Assembly (NCBI GenBank): GCA_948465565.1
Contig: CAOJXR010000010.1
Coordinates: 1-34,751 of the forward strand
DNA length: 34,751 nucleotides
Direction of reading: 5' to 3'
Source: an uncultured Clostridium sp.
GTDB taxonomy: Bacteria; Bacillota; Clostridia; TANB77; CAG-508
In this document: piece by piece, positions 23,556-32,627 of the stretch
How positions within the stretch are numbered: the stretch's first letter is position 1
How the letters are laid out: each line of letters opens with the position of its first letter
Notes under the pieces: model-generated
Told to the model about the DNA's origin: nothing
The model's database searches: none
The model's input: the letters and a program-made list of their open reading frames with translations, nothing else
Position numbers and translations under genes: made by a program

Positions 23556-24019
23556 CAAATTAGATAAAAAATAGCTAGTTATGAAATGAAAATTACTTGT
23601 AAATATTGTGGAAATATCTATAAAATTTAATACAGCTATTCAAGATATTCCAAAATTAAATACATTTATTCAAAAGCAACTAGATACTATTGATAATTAA
23701 AATTTATATTAATGTCGAATATTGTCAAAATAAGACGAACGATTTTACTTGCAATATCAAGAAAAACATGCTATTCTTTAGAAGAATTTAATTCGAGATA
23801 AAACGAAGTTGATAGTAATATACTTCGATAATTAAATAGAGTACAAGGGCTATATTTGTATATGAAATTCATGTACATTATAAAACTTGTACTTTTTTTA
23901 TTTCAAAAAATTATCCATACAACTTAGAAAATATTAAAAAAATCAACTACAAAATCCCGAAAAAAATAAAAATTAAAAATATGTAATGAACAAGACTTTC
24001 ATTATACAAGGAGGAAAAA
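23556..24019. other. Remnant-bearing stretch at island right end
   Basis: At 23586 a start reading MKITCKYCGNIYKI stops early; a +1 shift continues as FNTAIQDIPKLNTFIQKQLD to 23700, so a small zinc-ribbon-like gene has decayed here. A terminator-like hairpin, GTACAAG (23841-23847) with CTTGTAC (23886-23892) and T7, is near the right border. Beyond it the base use changes to that of core genes. Confidence 0.4.
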
Positions 24020-25674
24020 ATGAACAAAAAAATACTAGCATTAACTACAATAATCGTATTAGTATTATCGATATTTGCAATCAAAACAAAAGCATTAGAA
24101 ACAAATAATACGCAAACAGAAAATAATATAGTAGTTAAACAAAAAATAGGAAAGGAGGAAGACTGGAAATACAATATAGAATTACCCAAATATGACGAAA
24201 ACGGAGCCATAATAATGTATGAAGTAGACGAAGAAGATGTACCAAAAAATTATACAAAAAGAGTAGAAGGAGAATTTATAATAAACACACTAGACCAATA
24301 CAATTATAAAGTCGAATACTACTATGATGGAAAATTAGACGAAACAAAAACAGACATAATAAGTGCATTTTATGGAAGTAAAATAGATGACTTTACAGAC
24401 AAAAGCCAATATGGATATATACTAGAAAAAACAGAAGGACTAGGATTAACAATAGGACCAAACGAAAAAGACAATATAATAAGAATATATTATGAAACAG
24501 ACAAAATAAATTTCTGCGGAACAAAAGTATGGGCAGATAATGCTAACGCATTAGGATTAAGACCAAGCACATATTGTATAAAATTATATGCAGACGGAGA
24601 ATATCTAACAGAAAAAACATTTACAAGTGATAACTGGGACATCATATTCACAGACTTACCAAAATACAATCATGAAACAGGAGAAGAAATAAACTATTCA
24701 TTCCAAGAAGACGAAGTAATCCTAGAAAATGGTGATAGATATATCCCAACAATAAATAAAAACATAGTCACAAATACACTAACAGGAACAACACAAATAG
24801 AAGTCAAAAAAATATGGGAAGATAATGAAAACTCAAATCACACAAGACCAGATAATATAGAAATTATAATAAGAAGAATCCTTTGGAATTAACAAGATAT
24901 TTTATATAGGAGATAAGCAAAATGAACGAAACAACACTATCCGAAAACAATAATTGGAGCACAGTACTAACCCTAAATAAATATGATAAAAAAGGCAAAC
25001 TTATATTATATGAAATAGATGAAAAAGAAGTTCCAACTAGATACAAAAAACATATTGAACAAACCACCACAAACAATATAAAAACATACTGCATAACTAA
25101 TAGCTATCAATTTAAATTCAATATCGCACTTAAACAAACTATTGAAAAAGTAATAATAAACAATCAAGAAAAAAACGTAAACAATAATATATACAAACTC
25201 GAAATACCAAAAAAACAAAAAGAAAATAATATAAAAATATATTATGAAATCAGTGTAAGCAATAATAGTGAAATCGAAGGAAGTACAGAAATATACGACT
25301 ATATACCAGAAGGATATAACGCAATACAAGAGGAAAATCCAGAATGGAATATTAGCAACAATATAGCAATAAAAAACGTTAAAAATATGCAAATAGGTGA
25401 AACTAGAAAATACACAATAATATTAACAAAAAATCGAAAAGAAAAAACAAAAACAAAAACAATAGAAAATAAAGTAATAGCCCAAAACAGTACAAATAAA
25501 GCAGGAGTTGACGAAACAACGCTAGAAGACAACACTCAAACAACAAATTGCATATTATCAATATCCACAGGAATAGAAAAAATATACAACAAACACATAT
25601 ATATTATCCTATTTATATGCATAAATATAGCCTTAATATTAGCAATATTAAGGCATAAAAGAAAATCAGATTAA
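24020..25674 (+). pseudogene. Cna_B/MucBP-domain surface protein, reading frame broken twice
   Basis: The first frame (24020-24892) starts with a signal peptide (MNKKILALTTIIVLVLSIFA), a short Cna_B-like unit (YDENGAIIMYEVDEEDVPKN), a MucBP-type repeat (YKVEYYYDGKLDETKTD to IIRIYYETDK) and a Cna_B domain (KLYADGEYLTEKTF, SDNWDIIFTDLPKYN). It stops inside a third Cna_B domain. The rest (NNNWSTVLTLNKYDKKGKL, LYEIDEKEVPTRY, then a DUF11-like region) is in the frame of 24922-25674. That frame ends in a membrane helix and basic tail (IIFI-type helix, RHKRKSD). No LPxTG was seen. Two +1 steps are needed, one between 24873 and 24890 and one near CGA 24927. ATG 24922 has TAGGAG upstream, but the protein would begin mid-domain. 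Its stop overlaps that of the convergent PBP gene. Confidence 0.72.
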
Positions 25675-27788
25675 TGTGCTGTACATAAATCAGGAACAGT
25701 ATCCTTTAAAAAATATTCTGGGATAGTATGAGTACAATTTGTAGTAGCTTTTTTTCCTGTATCAGTGCAAATGATTTCATATATAACTTTACTAGGCTTT
25801 TCAAAACTTGCACTAGGCAAATTAGAATGAATTTTATTCATAACGTTTGACCATATTGAACCAGCAGGATTAAGTCCATTAAATTCAATACTTTCATTAA
25901 TATCATAACCAAACCAAGTAGTTGCAGTATAATATGGAGTAAATCCACAAAGCCATCTATCATAATTATCATCAGTAGTTCCAGTTTTAGCAGCAGTAGA
26001 AATATTATTCACTTTACAATATCTAGCTGTACCGTTTTCACCCAATATAGGTTGAGTCAGCAATTCCTTAACAATATATGCAGACTCTTTTGATAGAACT
26101 ACTTTTTTCTTTTGCTTTGATTTTATAAGAGGCTTACCATTTCTTTTCTCAACTAAAGTATAAAATGAAGGCTCGATATACTGACCATCATTTGCAATAG
26201 TAGCATAACCAGCAGTCATTTCCAAAGGACTAATACCACTATCCAACCCACCTAAAGCCAAAGCAAGGTTTGCATCCTCACTAGTCAAACTAGAAATTCC
26301 CATATTTTTAAGATATTTCATAGAAGTATTAGGAGTAAGTTGTTCCATTATTTCAACAAAAGGAACATTCTGTGAAGACTCAACAGCTCTCCTAACAGTA
26401 ATTAAACCCAAAGGACTTGTATAATCCAAAGGATGATAACCTTTTTCAAAATCCTTTTCAGTATCATCATAAATAGAAGAAGCGGTTATAATCTTTTTAT
26501 CAATAGCAGGAGCCAGTATAGCCAACGGCTTAATAGCAGAACCAGTTTGCCTAATGCTTTGAGTTACTCGATTCAAAGGTCTAACAGAATCCTTTTTACC
26601 AAGTCCACCAACACAGCCCAAAACATATCCTGTCTTATGTTCAATAATTACCATTGCTGCTTGAGAAGAATTATTTCCAATCTTAGAAGGCAAAATATAT
26701 TGTTTTTTCTCAAATTCCAATTCAATTTCTTTTTGAATTTTAGAATCCTGAGTACTATAAATTTTTACACCAGCAGTTTCTAAATAATTCATAGCAAAAG
26801 TCTCAGTAATCTTATACTTTTTAGCAATTTCCTCTGTCACCTCTTGAATTACACTATCTGTATGATAAGAATAGACAGCACTTTCAGAAGAAATCTCTCC
26901 TTTCTCGAATTTTAAACCAGTGTTCACAGAGGCTATTGCAGCATCTAACTCTTCTTGAGAAATATAATTCAATTCCTTCATTTTATTAAGAACAATTCTA
27001 GTTCTCTTTGCAATTTTTTCAGAATTATTTTTTTCCGTAAATGGATTAAATGAATTTGGAGCAATATTTATTCCAGCAAGAAAAGCGCACTCCTCTAAAG
27101 TCAAATCAGTAACAGGCTTATTAAAATAATATTTTGCACCTGTACCAACACCATATACATTAGGACCAACATATATAATGTTCAAATACATATTTAAAAT
27201 CTCATCCTTTGATGTAAATGTTTCCAACATGTACGATTTAACCCATTCATCAAGTTTTCTAGAAGCGGTATCAGCAGTACTTCCAGTCATATTTTTAACT
27301 AATTGCTGAGTAATTGTACTACCACCAAAAGAAGATGAGCCAAAGTGAGTAACATATGAAAATACAGCAGCAGCTGACCTCTTTACATCAACACCACCAT
27401 GAGAATAAAAACGTTGATCTTCAATAGCAACATAAGCATTTTTCAAATTATCAGGAATACTATCAAATGAAACTGTTTCCTTTCTCTTATCACTCCCCAA
27501 AGTAGCAATAACATTACCCTCAAAATCTAAAACAACAGAACTCTCATTAATGAACATATCCATTGCTAGCAACTTCCATCTATAAAAAGATATACCTAAT
27601 TTTATAGCAGACCAGAAGATAAGAATAACGAGAAAAAGTAATATAAGTTTAATCAATTTTCTCTTGCCAACTCTAACTTCATCCTCAATATCATCTACAT
27701 TTTCAACTTTTTTTGACTTCTTAGCCTTTTTAGAAGACTTAGAAAGTTCTTTATCTTCAATTTCTTCAGATTTTTTTCTCGTATTCAT
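25671..27788 (-). CDS. Class A penicillin-binding protein (PBP1A-type)
   Basis: A 705-residue bifunctional peptidoglycan synthase. It has a lysine-rich cytoplasmic N-terminus and a membrane helix (about 47-67). The GT51 glycosyltransferase domain shows VAIEDQRFYSHGGVD and GGSTITQQLVKN. The transpeptidase domain shows the nucleophile Ser in RQTGSAIKPLA, SSQNVPF (SxN) and AAKTGTTDDNYDRW (KTG); all are intact. LNRVTQ contains an in-frame CGA for a conserved Arg, so CGA is read normally as Arg. ATG 27788 sits behind AAAGGGG. It is the second minus-strand gene after alr, from which a terminator separates it. The stop codon shares two bases with the stop of the convergent surface-protein gene. Confidence 0.94.
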   Translation of the reverse strand: MNTRKKSEEIEDKELSKSSKKAKKSKKVENVDDIEDEVRVGKRKLIKLILLFLVILIFWSAIKLGISFYRWKLLAMDMFINESSVVLDFEGNVIATLGSDKRKETVSFDSIPDNLKNAYVAIEDQRFYSHGGVDVKRSAAAVFSYVTHFGSSSFGGSTITQQLVKNMTGSTADTASRKLDEWVKSYMLETFTSKDEILNMYLNIIYVGPNVYGVGTGAKYYFNKPVTDLTLEECAFLAGINIAPNSFNPFTEKNNSEKIAKRTRIVLNKMKELNYISQEELDAAIASVNTGLKFEKGEISSESAVYSYHTDSVIQEVTEEIAKKYKITETFAMNYLETAGVKIYSTQDSKIQKEIELEFEKKQYILPSKIGNNSSQAAMVIIEHKTGYVLGCVGGLGKKDSVRPLNRVTQSIRQTGSAIKPLAILAPAIDKKIITASSIYDDTEKDFEKGYHPLDYTSPLGLITVRRAVESSQNVPFVEIMEQLTPNTSMKYLKNMGISSLTSEDANLALALGGLDSGISPLEMTAGYATIANDGQYIEPSFYTLVEKRNGKPLIKSKQKKKVVLSKESAYIVKELLTQPILGENGTARYCKVNNISTAAKTGTTDDNYDRWLCGFTPYYTATTWFGYDINESIEFNGLNPAGSIWSNVMNKIHSNLPSASFEKPSKVIYEIICTDTGKKATTNCTHTIPEYFLKDTVPDLCTAH

Positions 27789-27855
27789 CACCCCTTTTAT
27801 ATTTACTTAATATATTTTAATATAACATATATTAAAAAAATATAAAATAACATAA

Positions 27856-27893
27856 AAAGAGTTCCTAAATAAAAACTCTAGGAACTCTTTTTG
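27856..27893 (-). terminator. Terminator overlapping the end of alr
   Basis: AAAGAGTTCCTA and TAGGAACTCTTT form a 12-bp stem with T-run; the upstream arm is inside the last alr codons. Confidence 0.85.
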
Positions 27894-28950
27894 AAATTCT
27901 ACACAAAAATTCATAATTAACTGTATTTGCAGTACCTGCCACATCTTCAAGACTTAGAAGATTATTATCCCAAATATAAACATCATCATATAATTGTACA
28001 TCTATATCAGAAACATCTATCATAAAACTATCCATACAAACCTTTCCAACAATAGGAACCAACGTATCATTAACTATAACAGAGCCACAATTTGAAAGTG
28101 ATCTATCAAGCCCATCAGCATATCCAATTGGAACAGTAGCAATTTTTCTAGGTTTATCTAAAATATAACTTCCAGAATATCCAATTTTTTCACCAACAGG
28201 CAGCTCTTTTATAAAACTTATTTTTGATTTCAAACAAGCCACTGGCTTTAAATCAAGTTTCTCATAACACTCATCAAAAGACTTATACCCATACAAAATT
28301 ATTCCAGGTCTAACCGTATTAAAACCAAACTTATTAAAATTTAAAATACCATTAGAAGCCGAAAGATGAATATATTTTAAAGAAGTTTTACTAAGCAAGA
28401 AATCCGTTGCTTCTTTAAATTTCCAATACTGTGCCTCAGTATACTTTTCATCAACATCTGCACTAGATAAATGAGAATATACGCCATCAACATATACATT
28501 AGACATTTTCAAAATATCATCAATACAATCCTGCAAATCAGAAATAAAAAAACCAGTTCTATTCATACCAGTTTCAATTTCCAAGTGAATCTTAACAATC
28601 TTTTTAGCCACTTTAGCAGCACTATTTAATTTAGAAATAAAATCAAAATTTGCAACTCCAACAGTAAGATGATTCTCAATAATACTATCAATCTCATAAA
28701 TAGATGGTTGATTCAAAATAAATATTTCATTTTCAAAGCCTAAGTCTCGCAAATATGCACCCTCGTCAGAAATTGCAACAGCCACGATTCCAAAATCTTG
28801 TATAAATTCAAGCCTACGATTAAGAAAAGTTCCATACGCATCAGCCTTTATAACAGGCATAACAGTAACATTGTTGCCGACATAATTTCGAATTTGATTA
28901 AAATTATATTTAAAATTATCTGGATAAATTTCTAAAACAGTTGGTCTCAT
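27865..28950 (-). CDS. alr: Alanine racemase
   Basis: A 361-residue PLP enzyme that converts L-Ala to D-Ala for peptidoglycan. PLP Lys is in PVIKADAYG near residue 35. The TIM-barrel core shows HLEIETGMNRTGF and YSHLSSAD. The second catalytic residue Tyr is in GEKIGYSGSY. The C-terminal domain has IATVPIGYADGLDRSL and VGKVCMDSFMIDV. Length is normal. ATG 28950 follows TAGGAGGT. It sits upstream of the PBP gene, consistent with a cell-wall locus, though a terminator lies between them. Three in-frame CGA or CGT Arg codons occur, but no CGG. Confidence 0.96.
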   Translation of the reverse strand: MRPTVLEIYPDNFKYNFNQIRNYVGNNVTVMPVIKADAYGTFLNRRLEFIQDFGIVAVAISDEGAYLRDLGFENEIFILNQPSIYEIDSIIENHLTVGVANFDFISKLNSAAKVAKKIVKIHLEIETGMNRTGFFISDLQDCIDDILKMSNVYVDGVYSHLSSADVDEKYTEAQYWKFKEATDFLLSKTSLKYIHLSASNGILNFNKFGFNTVRPGIILYGYKSFDECYEKLDLKPVACLKSKISFIKELPVGEKIGYSGSYILDKPRKIATVPIGYADGLDRSLSNCGSVIVNDTLVPIVGKVCMDSFMIDVSDIDVQLYDDVYIWDNNLLSLEDVAGTANTVNYEFLCRISKRVPRVFI

Positions 28951-29064
28951 AATACCTCCTAAATATTACCAATGATTAAAAATTTTACCATATATAAAAC
29001 AATAAATCAACTATAAAGAGAATGTCAAAGAAAAAAACAAGAAAATTTTAGAAAATCGTAGAAT
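28951..29064. other. Divergent intergenic region
   Basis: AT-rich spacer between alr and the promoter at 29065. No gene or clear operator is visible. Confidence 0.4.
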
Positions 29065-29094
29065 TTGACAAAATACGACTAAATATGATAAAAT
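29065..29094 (+). promoter_or_regulatory. Promoter of the pyruvyl-transferase/FrhB pair
   Basis: Consensus TTGACA (29065-29070), 18-base spacer, TAAAAT (29089-29094). Transcription should start near 29101, leaving a 130-base leader. Confidence 0.75.
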
Positions 29095-29100
29095 ATAAAA

Positions 29101-29233
29101 GTATTCAGCAAATGAGAAAGACATATCATAGAAAGTAATACTTATTACATATAAACAATTTGTTTTGTATATAAAAAGTTTATAAACTACTATGTTTTAG
29201 TCTTTTTTTTATGCAAAGAAAAGGAGGAGTAAA
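29101..29233 (+). promoter_or_regulatory. Structured leader with terminator-like 3' end
   Basis: The leader's ends can pair: AAAGAC (29117-29122) with GTCTTT (29200-29205) and CATAG (29127-29131) with CTATG (29190-29194). The pairing is interrupted by U-U mismatches and directly followed by T8 (29203-29210). Inside lie GTAAT/ATTAC (29135-29148) and the palindrome GTTTATAAAC. The layout fits an attenuator or an unknown riboswitch. SD AAAGGAGG and ATG 29234 come after the T-run. Confidence 0.45.
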
Positions 29234-30295
29234 ATGAAGAAAATCGGAATATGTACATTGCATGATGCAAATCCAAACTTCGGTGCAACACTACAAGCAT
29301 TTGCATTACAAGAAGTTCTTAAAAAAATGGGATATGAACCAGAATTTATAAGATTCAAACCAGAAAAAGCAAAAAGAGTAAGAAAAGTAAAACAAAACGC
29401 AAAAATGTACAAGCCAAACCCGAAATTTTCTCCTGTAAACACATCAAATATAAAAATAAATAAAGGAATAATAGACTCAAGCAAATACCTAAATATTTGT
29501 GACGAAATATACGACCAATTTATACATAAACATGACACAGTAATTTTAGGAAGTGATGAATTATGGAATTTAAGAAATGATTCATTTATACACAGAAAAG
29601 AATATTATGGACATGACATAAACTCATCAAATATTATTGCATACGCACCATGCTCAAATGGAACAAGTAAAGAAGAATTTGAACAACATTATAATAATGA
29701 AATTAATTTAGACAAAATTAAAATACTATCAGCAAGAGATAGAGCAACACAAAAATTTATAAAAGAAGTGTCAAACCAAGATGTTCCAATAGTATTAGAC
29801 CCAACACTATTAATCGAAAACTTCGACCAATATGCAATCGAACCAGAAGACGACAATTACATTCTAATATATGACTATAGTGTAAAACCAGAAAGAAAAA
29901 AGAAAATTCAAGAATTTGCAAAAGCGAAAAATTTAAAAATATATTCAATCGGATTTTACAACAGTTGGGCAGATAGAAATATAGAAGCAGACATATTTGA
30001 ATTCTTAGGATATGTAAAAAAGGCAAAATACGTTGTTACAGCAACCTTTCATGGAAGTATATTTTCTATAATATTTAAAAAACAATTTGTATCAACAGTA
30101 GGAAATTGCTTGAAAATAGGAGACATACTTGAAAGACTTAATTTAGGAGACAGAGATATAACAAACATAGAGAAAATTGAAAGCGTAATAGATAGACTAA
30201 TAGACTATGACGAAGTTGAAAAATTAAAATTAAAATATAGAAAAGAATCAATGGAATATTTAGAAAAAGCTATTTTAAACGGAGAAAAAATATGA
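29234..30295 (+). CDS. Polysaccharide pyruvyl transferase family protein
   Basis: A 353-residue cytoplasmic protein of the polysaccharide pyruvyl transferase family, which places ketal pyruvate from PEP on cell-surface sugars. Typical elements are the N-terminal IGICTLHDANPNFGATLQAF, VILGSDELWN, IIAYAPCSNGTS, SARDRATQKFIKE, VPIVLDPTLLI and the C-terminal ATFHGSIFSIIF. ATG 29234 has AAAGGAGGAG upstream. It overlaps the next gene by ATGA, so translation is coupled. No glycosyltransferase or flippase is nearby, so the acceptor may be teichoic acid or a polymer made elsewhere. Plus-strand core codon use (A/C endings). Confidence 0.92.
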   Translation: MKKIGICTLHDANPNFGATLQAFALQEVLKKMGYEPEFIRFKPEKAKRVRKVKQNAKMYKPNPKFSPVNTSNIKINKGIIDSSKYLNICDEIYDQFIHKHDTVILGSDELWNLRNDSFIHRKEYYGHDINSSNIIAYAPCSNGTSKEEFEQHYNNEINLDKIKILSARDRATQKFIKEVSNQDVPIVLDPTLLIENFDQYAIEPEDDNYILIYDYSVKPERKKKIQEFAKAKNLKIYSIGFYNSWADRNIEADIFEFLGYVKKAKYVVTATFHGSIFSIIFKKQFVSTVGNCLKIGDILERLNLGDRDITNIEKIESVIDRLIDYDEVEKLKLKYRKESMEYLEKAILNGEKI

Positions 30296-31380
30296 ATTTA
30301 GTTGAAAATAAATATAATTGCACAGGATGTGGTGCCTGCAGCAAAGTATGTCCAAGTTCAGCAATAAAAATGAGAGAAGACGAAAAAGGTTTTTTATATC
30401 CAGAAATTATGCACAAATATTGTACAAATTGTGGAATGTGCAAAAGGATTTGCCCAAATCTTGCAGAAAGAAAAGAGCAAGCCAATCAAATTAACATTTA
30501 CGCAATGAAAAACGAAAATGAGCGAATACGAGCAACAAGTTCTTCAGGAGGAGTCTTTTATGAATATGCCAAAACCATACTAGACGAAAAAGAAACAATT
30601 TATGGCGCATCATACAATACATTCAATGAAGTAGAACATATACAAGTTGACTCAATTGAAAACTTATACAAATTACAAGGCTCAAAATATGTACAAAGTA
30701 CAATTATAAACATATATGAGCAAATAAAAGACGACCTAAATAAAGATAAAAAAGTGCTATTCTCAGGAACGCCATGTCAAGTAGCCGGTATAAAAACATA
30801 TCTTGAAAGAAAAAGAATAAACACAGATAAATTATATACATGTGATATTATTTGTCACGGAGTACCATCACCTAAAGTATTCAAAGACTATCTAAAAAAA
30901 TTAGAAAAACAATATAATTCAAAAATAAAATCAGTAAACTTTAGACACAAAGAAAATAACCATACACAAAACATAAAAATAGAATTTGAAGATGGACAAA
31001 CATACATAAGTAATTATGACCAAAAAGATGAATTCTACCAGTTATTCCTAAACGACTTAATATTAAGAGAATCATGTTATAACTGTAAATACACAAACTT
31101 CAATAGAGTAGGAGATATAACTTTAGGAGACTTTTGGGGAATCGAAAAGACAATACAAAATTTTGACGACAAAAAGGGTATATCACTAGTATTAGTAAAC
31201 TCAGAAAAAGGAAAAGAAATATTCAAAAAAATAAAAGATAAATACGAATTGCAAGAAACTAATAAAGAAAATTGCATACAAAAAAATCTAAAACAACCAT
31301 GCGAAAAGCCTGACAAATATGACAAACTATGGGAAGACTATTTAAAAGAAGGATATAATAAATTAATAGAGAAGTTCTAA
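30292..31380 (+). CDS. FrhB/FdhB-type iron-sulfur flavoprotein (coenzyme F420 hydrogenase beta-subunit family)
   Basis: A 362-residue protein. Two 4Fe-4S clusters at the N-terminus are visible as CTGCGACSKVCP and CTNCGMCKRICP. The FrhB N- and C-terminal domains follow (SSSGGVFYEYA, SGTPCQVAGIKTYL, DIICHGVPSPKVF, CKYTNFNRVGDITLGDFWG). In archaea the family reduces F420; in bacterial polysaccharide loci it pairs with pyruvyl transferases in an undefined redox role. The two genes overlap by 4 bases (ATGA), so they surely act together. Convergent with ldh; both stop codons lie in one hairpin. Confidence 0.92.
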   Translation: MNLVENKYNCTGCGACSKVCPSSAIKMREDEKGFLYPEIMHKYCTNCGMCKRICPNLAERKEQANQINIYAMKNENERIRATSSSGGVFYEYAKTILDEKETIYGASYNTFNEVEHIQVDSIENLYKLQGSKYVQSTIINIYEQIKDDLNKDKKVLFSGTPCQVAGIKTYLERKRINTDKLYTCDIICHGVPSPKVFKDYLKKLEKQYNSKIKSVNFRHKENNHTQNIKIEFEDGQTYISNYDQKDEFYQLFLNDLILRESCYNCKYTNFNRVGDITLGDFWGIEKTIQNFDDKKGISLVLVNSEKGKEIFKKIKDKYELQETNKENCIQKNLKQPCEKPDKYDKLWEDYLKEGYNKLIEKF

Positions 31381-31391
31381 AGAACTTCTCT
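31368..31391. terminator. Bidirectional terminator containing both stop codons
   Basis: AGAGAAGTTCT (31368-31378) and AGAACTTCTCT (31381-31391) form a perfect 11-bp inverted repeat. The plus stop TAA (31378-31380) and minus stop TAG (31379-31377) lie at its centre. AATTTTTT follows on plus and ATTAATTTATTA on minus. Confidence 0.8.
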
Positions 31392-32333
31392 AATTTTTTC
31401 CATATTTTCACTAAGAATCTTGCAACTGTTATCAAGTTTCTCTTGGTCATCAGAGCTCAATTCAAGTTCCAATAGCTCTCTAGCACCATTGCTATTAATT
31501 ATAGCAGGCATACCAATATATATATCAGAATGACCATATTCACCATTCAAATAAGCAGAAATAGTCAATATTTCATTAGTATTATTCAAAATTGTCTTAA
31601 CAATTTTAGACAATCCCAAACCAATTCCATAATAAGTAGCTTTTTTCTTCTCAATTATTTCATAAGCAGCATCTCTAACATTAACATAGATTTTATCCAA
31701 ATCAGCCAAATCCTTTTTAGCATCTTTCATAATATCAGTAATTTTCTTACATCCAACATAAGCATGTTCCCATGGAACAAAAGAAGAATCACCATGTTCA
31801 CCCATGATATAAGCATGAACATTTTTATTAGATACGTTCAAATACTCACCAACCAAATATCTTAATCTAGCAGTATCTAAAGCTGTACCAGAACCAATAA
31901 CTTTTCTTGTTGGAAACTTAGAAACCTCTTGAACAACTTTAGTCATTAAATCTACTGGGTTAGAAGCAACAAGAAAAATACCATTAAATCCACTTGCAAC
32001 TACTTGTTCAGTAATATCTTTCATAATTTTCGCATTAGCTGTAGATAACTCAAGTCTTGTTTGACCAGGTTTTTGGCTCAAACCAGCAGTAATAACAACT
32101 ATATCTGCATCACTACATTCTGAATAATCACCTGCTTTAATTTCCATATGACTAGAAGAACAAGGTAAACCATGACATAAATCCATAGCCTCGCCTTCAG
32201 CTTTATCCTTTAGTACATCAATTAATACTAATTCATTAACACCACTAGCATTTCCCTGGCTTAACAAAGAATATGCCATACTCATTCCTACAAAACCAGT
32301 TCCAACTAATATTACTTTTCTTTTACCTATCAT
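31377..32333 (-). CDS. ldh: L-lactate dehydrogenase
   Basis: A 318-residue NAD-dependent enzyme that reduces pyruvate to L-lactate. The Rossmann motif is VILVGTGFVGMSMAYSL. The substrate loop SQKPGQTRLEL has Gln at the LDH-discriminating position (malate dehydrogenases have Arg there). Catalytic His is in YIMGEHGDSSFVPW; SNPVDLMT and GSGTALDTARLRYL are typical. ATG 32333 follows AAAGGAG with a rather long 13-base gap. It is monocistronic with its own promoter and a shared terminator. It implies mixed-acid or lactic fermentation. Confidence 0.96.
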   Translation of the reverse strand: MIGKRKVILVGTGFVGMSMAYSLLSQGNASGVNELVLIDVLKDKAEGEAMDLCHGLPCSSSHMEIKAGDYSECSDADIVVITAGLSQKPGQTRLELSTANAKIMKDITEQVVASGFNGIFLVASNPVDLMTKVVQEVSKFPTRKVIGSGTALDTARLRYLVGEYLNVSNKNVHAYIMGEHGDSSFVPWEHAYVGCKKITDIMKDAKKDLADLDKIYVNVRDAAYEIIEKKKATYYGIGLGLSKIVKTILNNTNEILTISAYLNGEYGHSDIYIGMPAIINSNGARELLELELSSDDQEKLDNSCKILSENMEKIREVL

Positions 32334-32377
32334 AATAAGATAATCTCCTTTCTTTATTAAAGTACTCTCAAAAAAAA

Positions 32378-32406
32378 ATTATATTACGAATTAAAGAAAT
32401 TTACAA
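32378..32406 (-). promoter_or_regulatory. Promoter of ldh
   Basis: On the minus strand TTGTAA (32406-32401), 17-base spacer, TATAAT (32383-32378). Confidence 0.75.
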
Positions 32407-32627
32407 CTATTTTTTTATAAATTAAATTATTATGAAATTTGAATAACACAAAAAACACAAATTTAGTTTCGCACTAATAATTATATAATATGGCGCAAAC
32501 CAAACGATATCAACAAAGACTCGTTGAAGAAAGCACCATATAAAGAATAATAATTCACAAGAGAATATATGGCGAGTATATTAATTCAAAAGACACATGT
32601 AATACAATAAACATTGAGGTGAAGGAA
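32407..32627 (+). promoter_or_regulatory. Long leader region of the RHH gene
   Basis: TATAAT at 32484-32489 (poor -35) would give a leader of about 130 bases. Two ATATGGCG-like segments (near 32488 and 32568) and a CAAC...GTTG hairpin are the only structures I see. Confidence 0.35.

Noticed and set aside
23713..23719. Perfect Spo0A box TGTCGAA near 23.7 kb
   Set aside because: No promoter or gene start lies at a fitting distance, so a single 7-mer is not evidence.
14776..24000. Second copy of the tRNA-Pro 3' end as an attR site
   Set aside because: I looked for GATCCCTGTCACCTCG-like sequence near the right end and found none by eye, so no attachment sites are called.
24927..24929. CGA as a general +1 shift codon
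   Set aside because: CGA is read in frame as Arg at conserved positions in PBP, alr, the FrhB-like gene, CmpB and several island genes, and tRNA-Arg(ACG) should read it.
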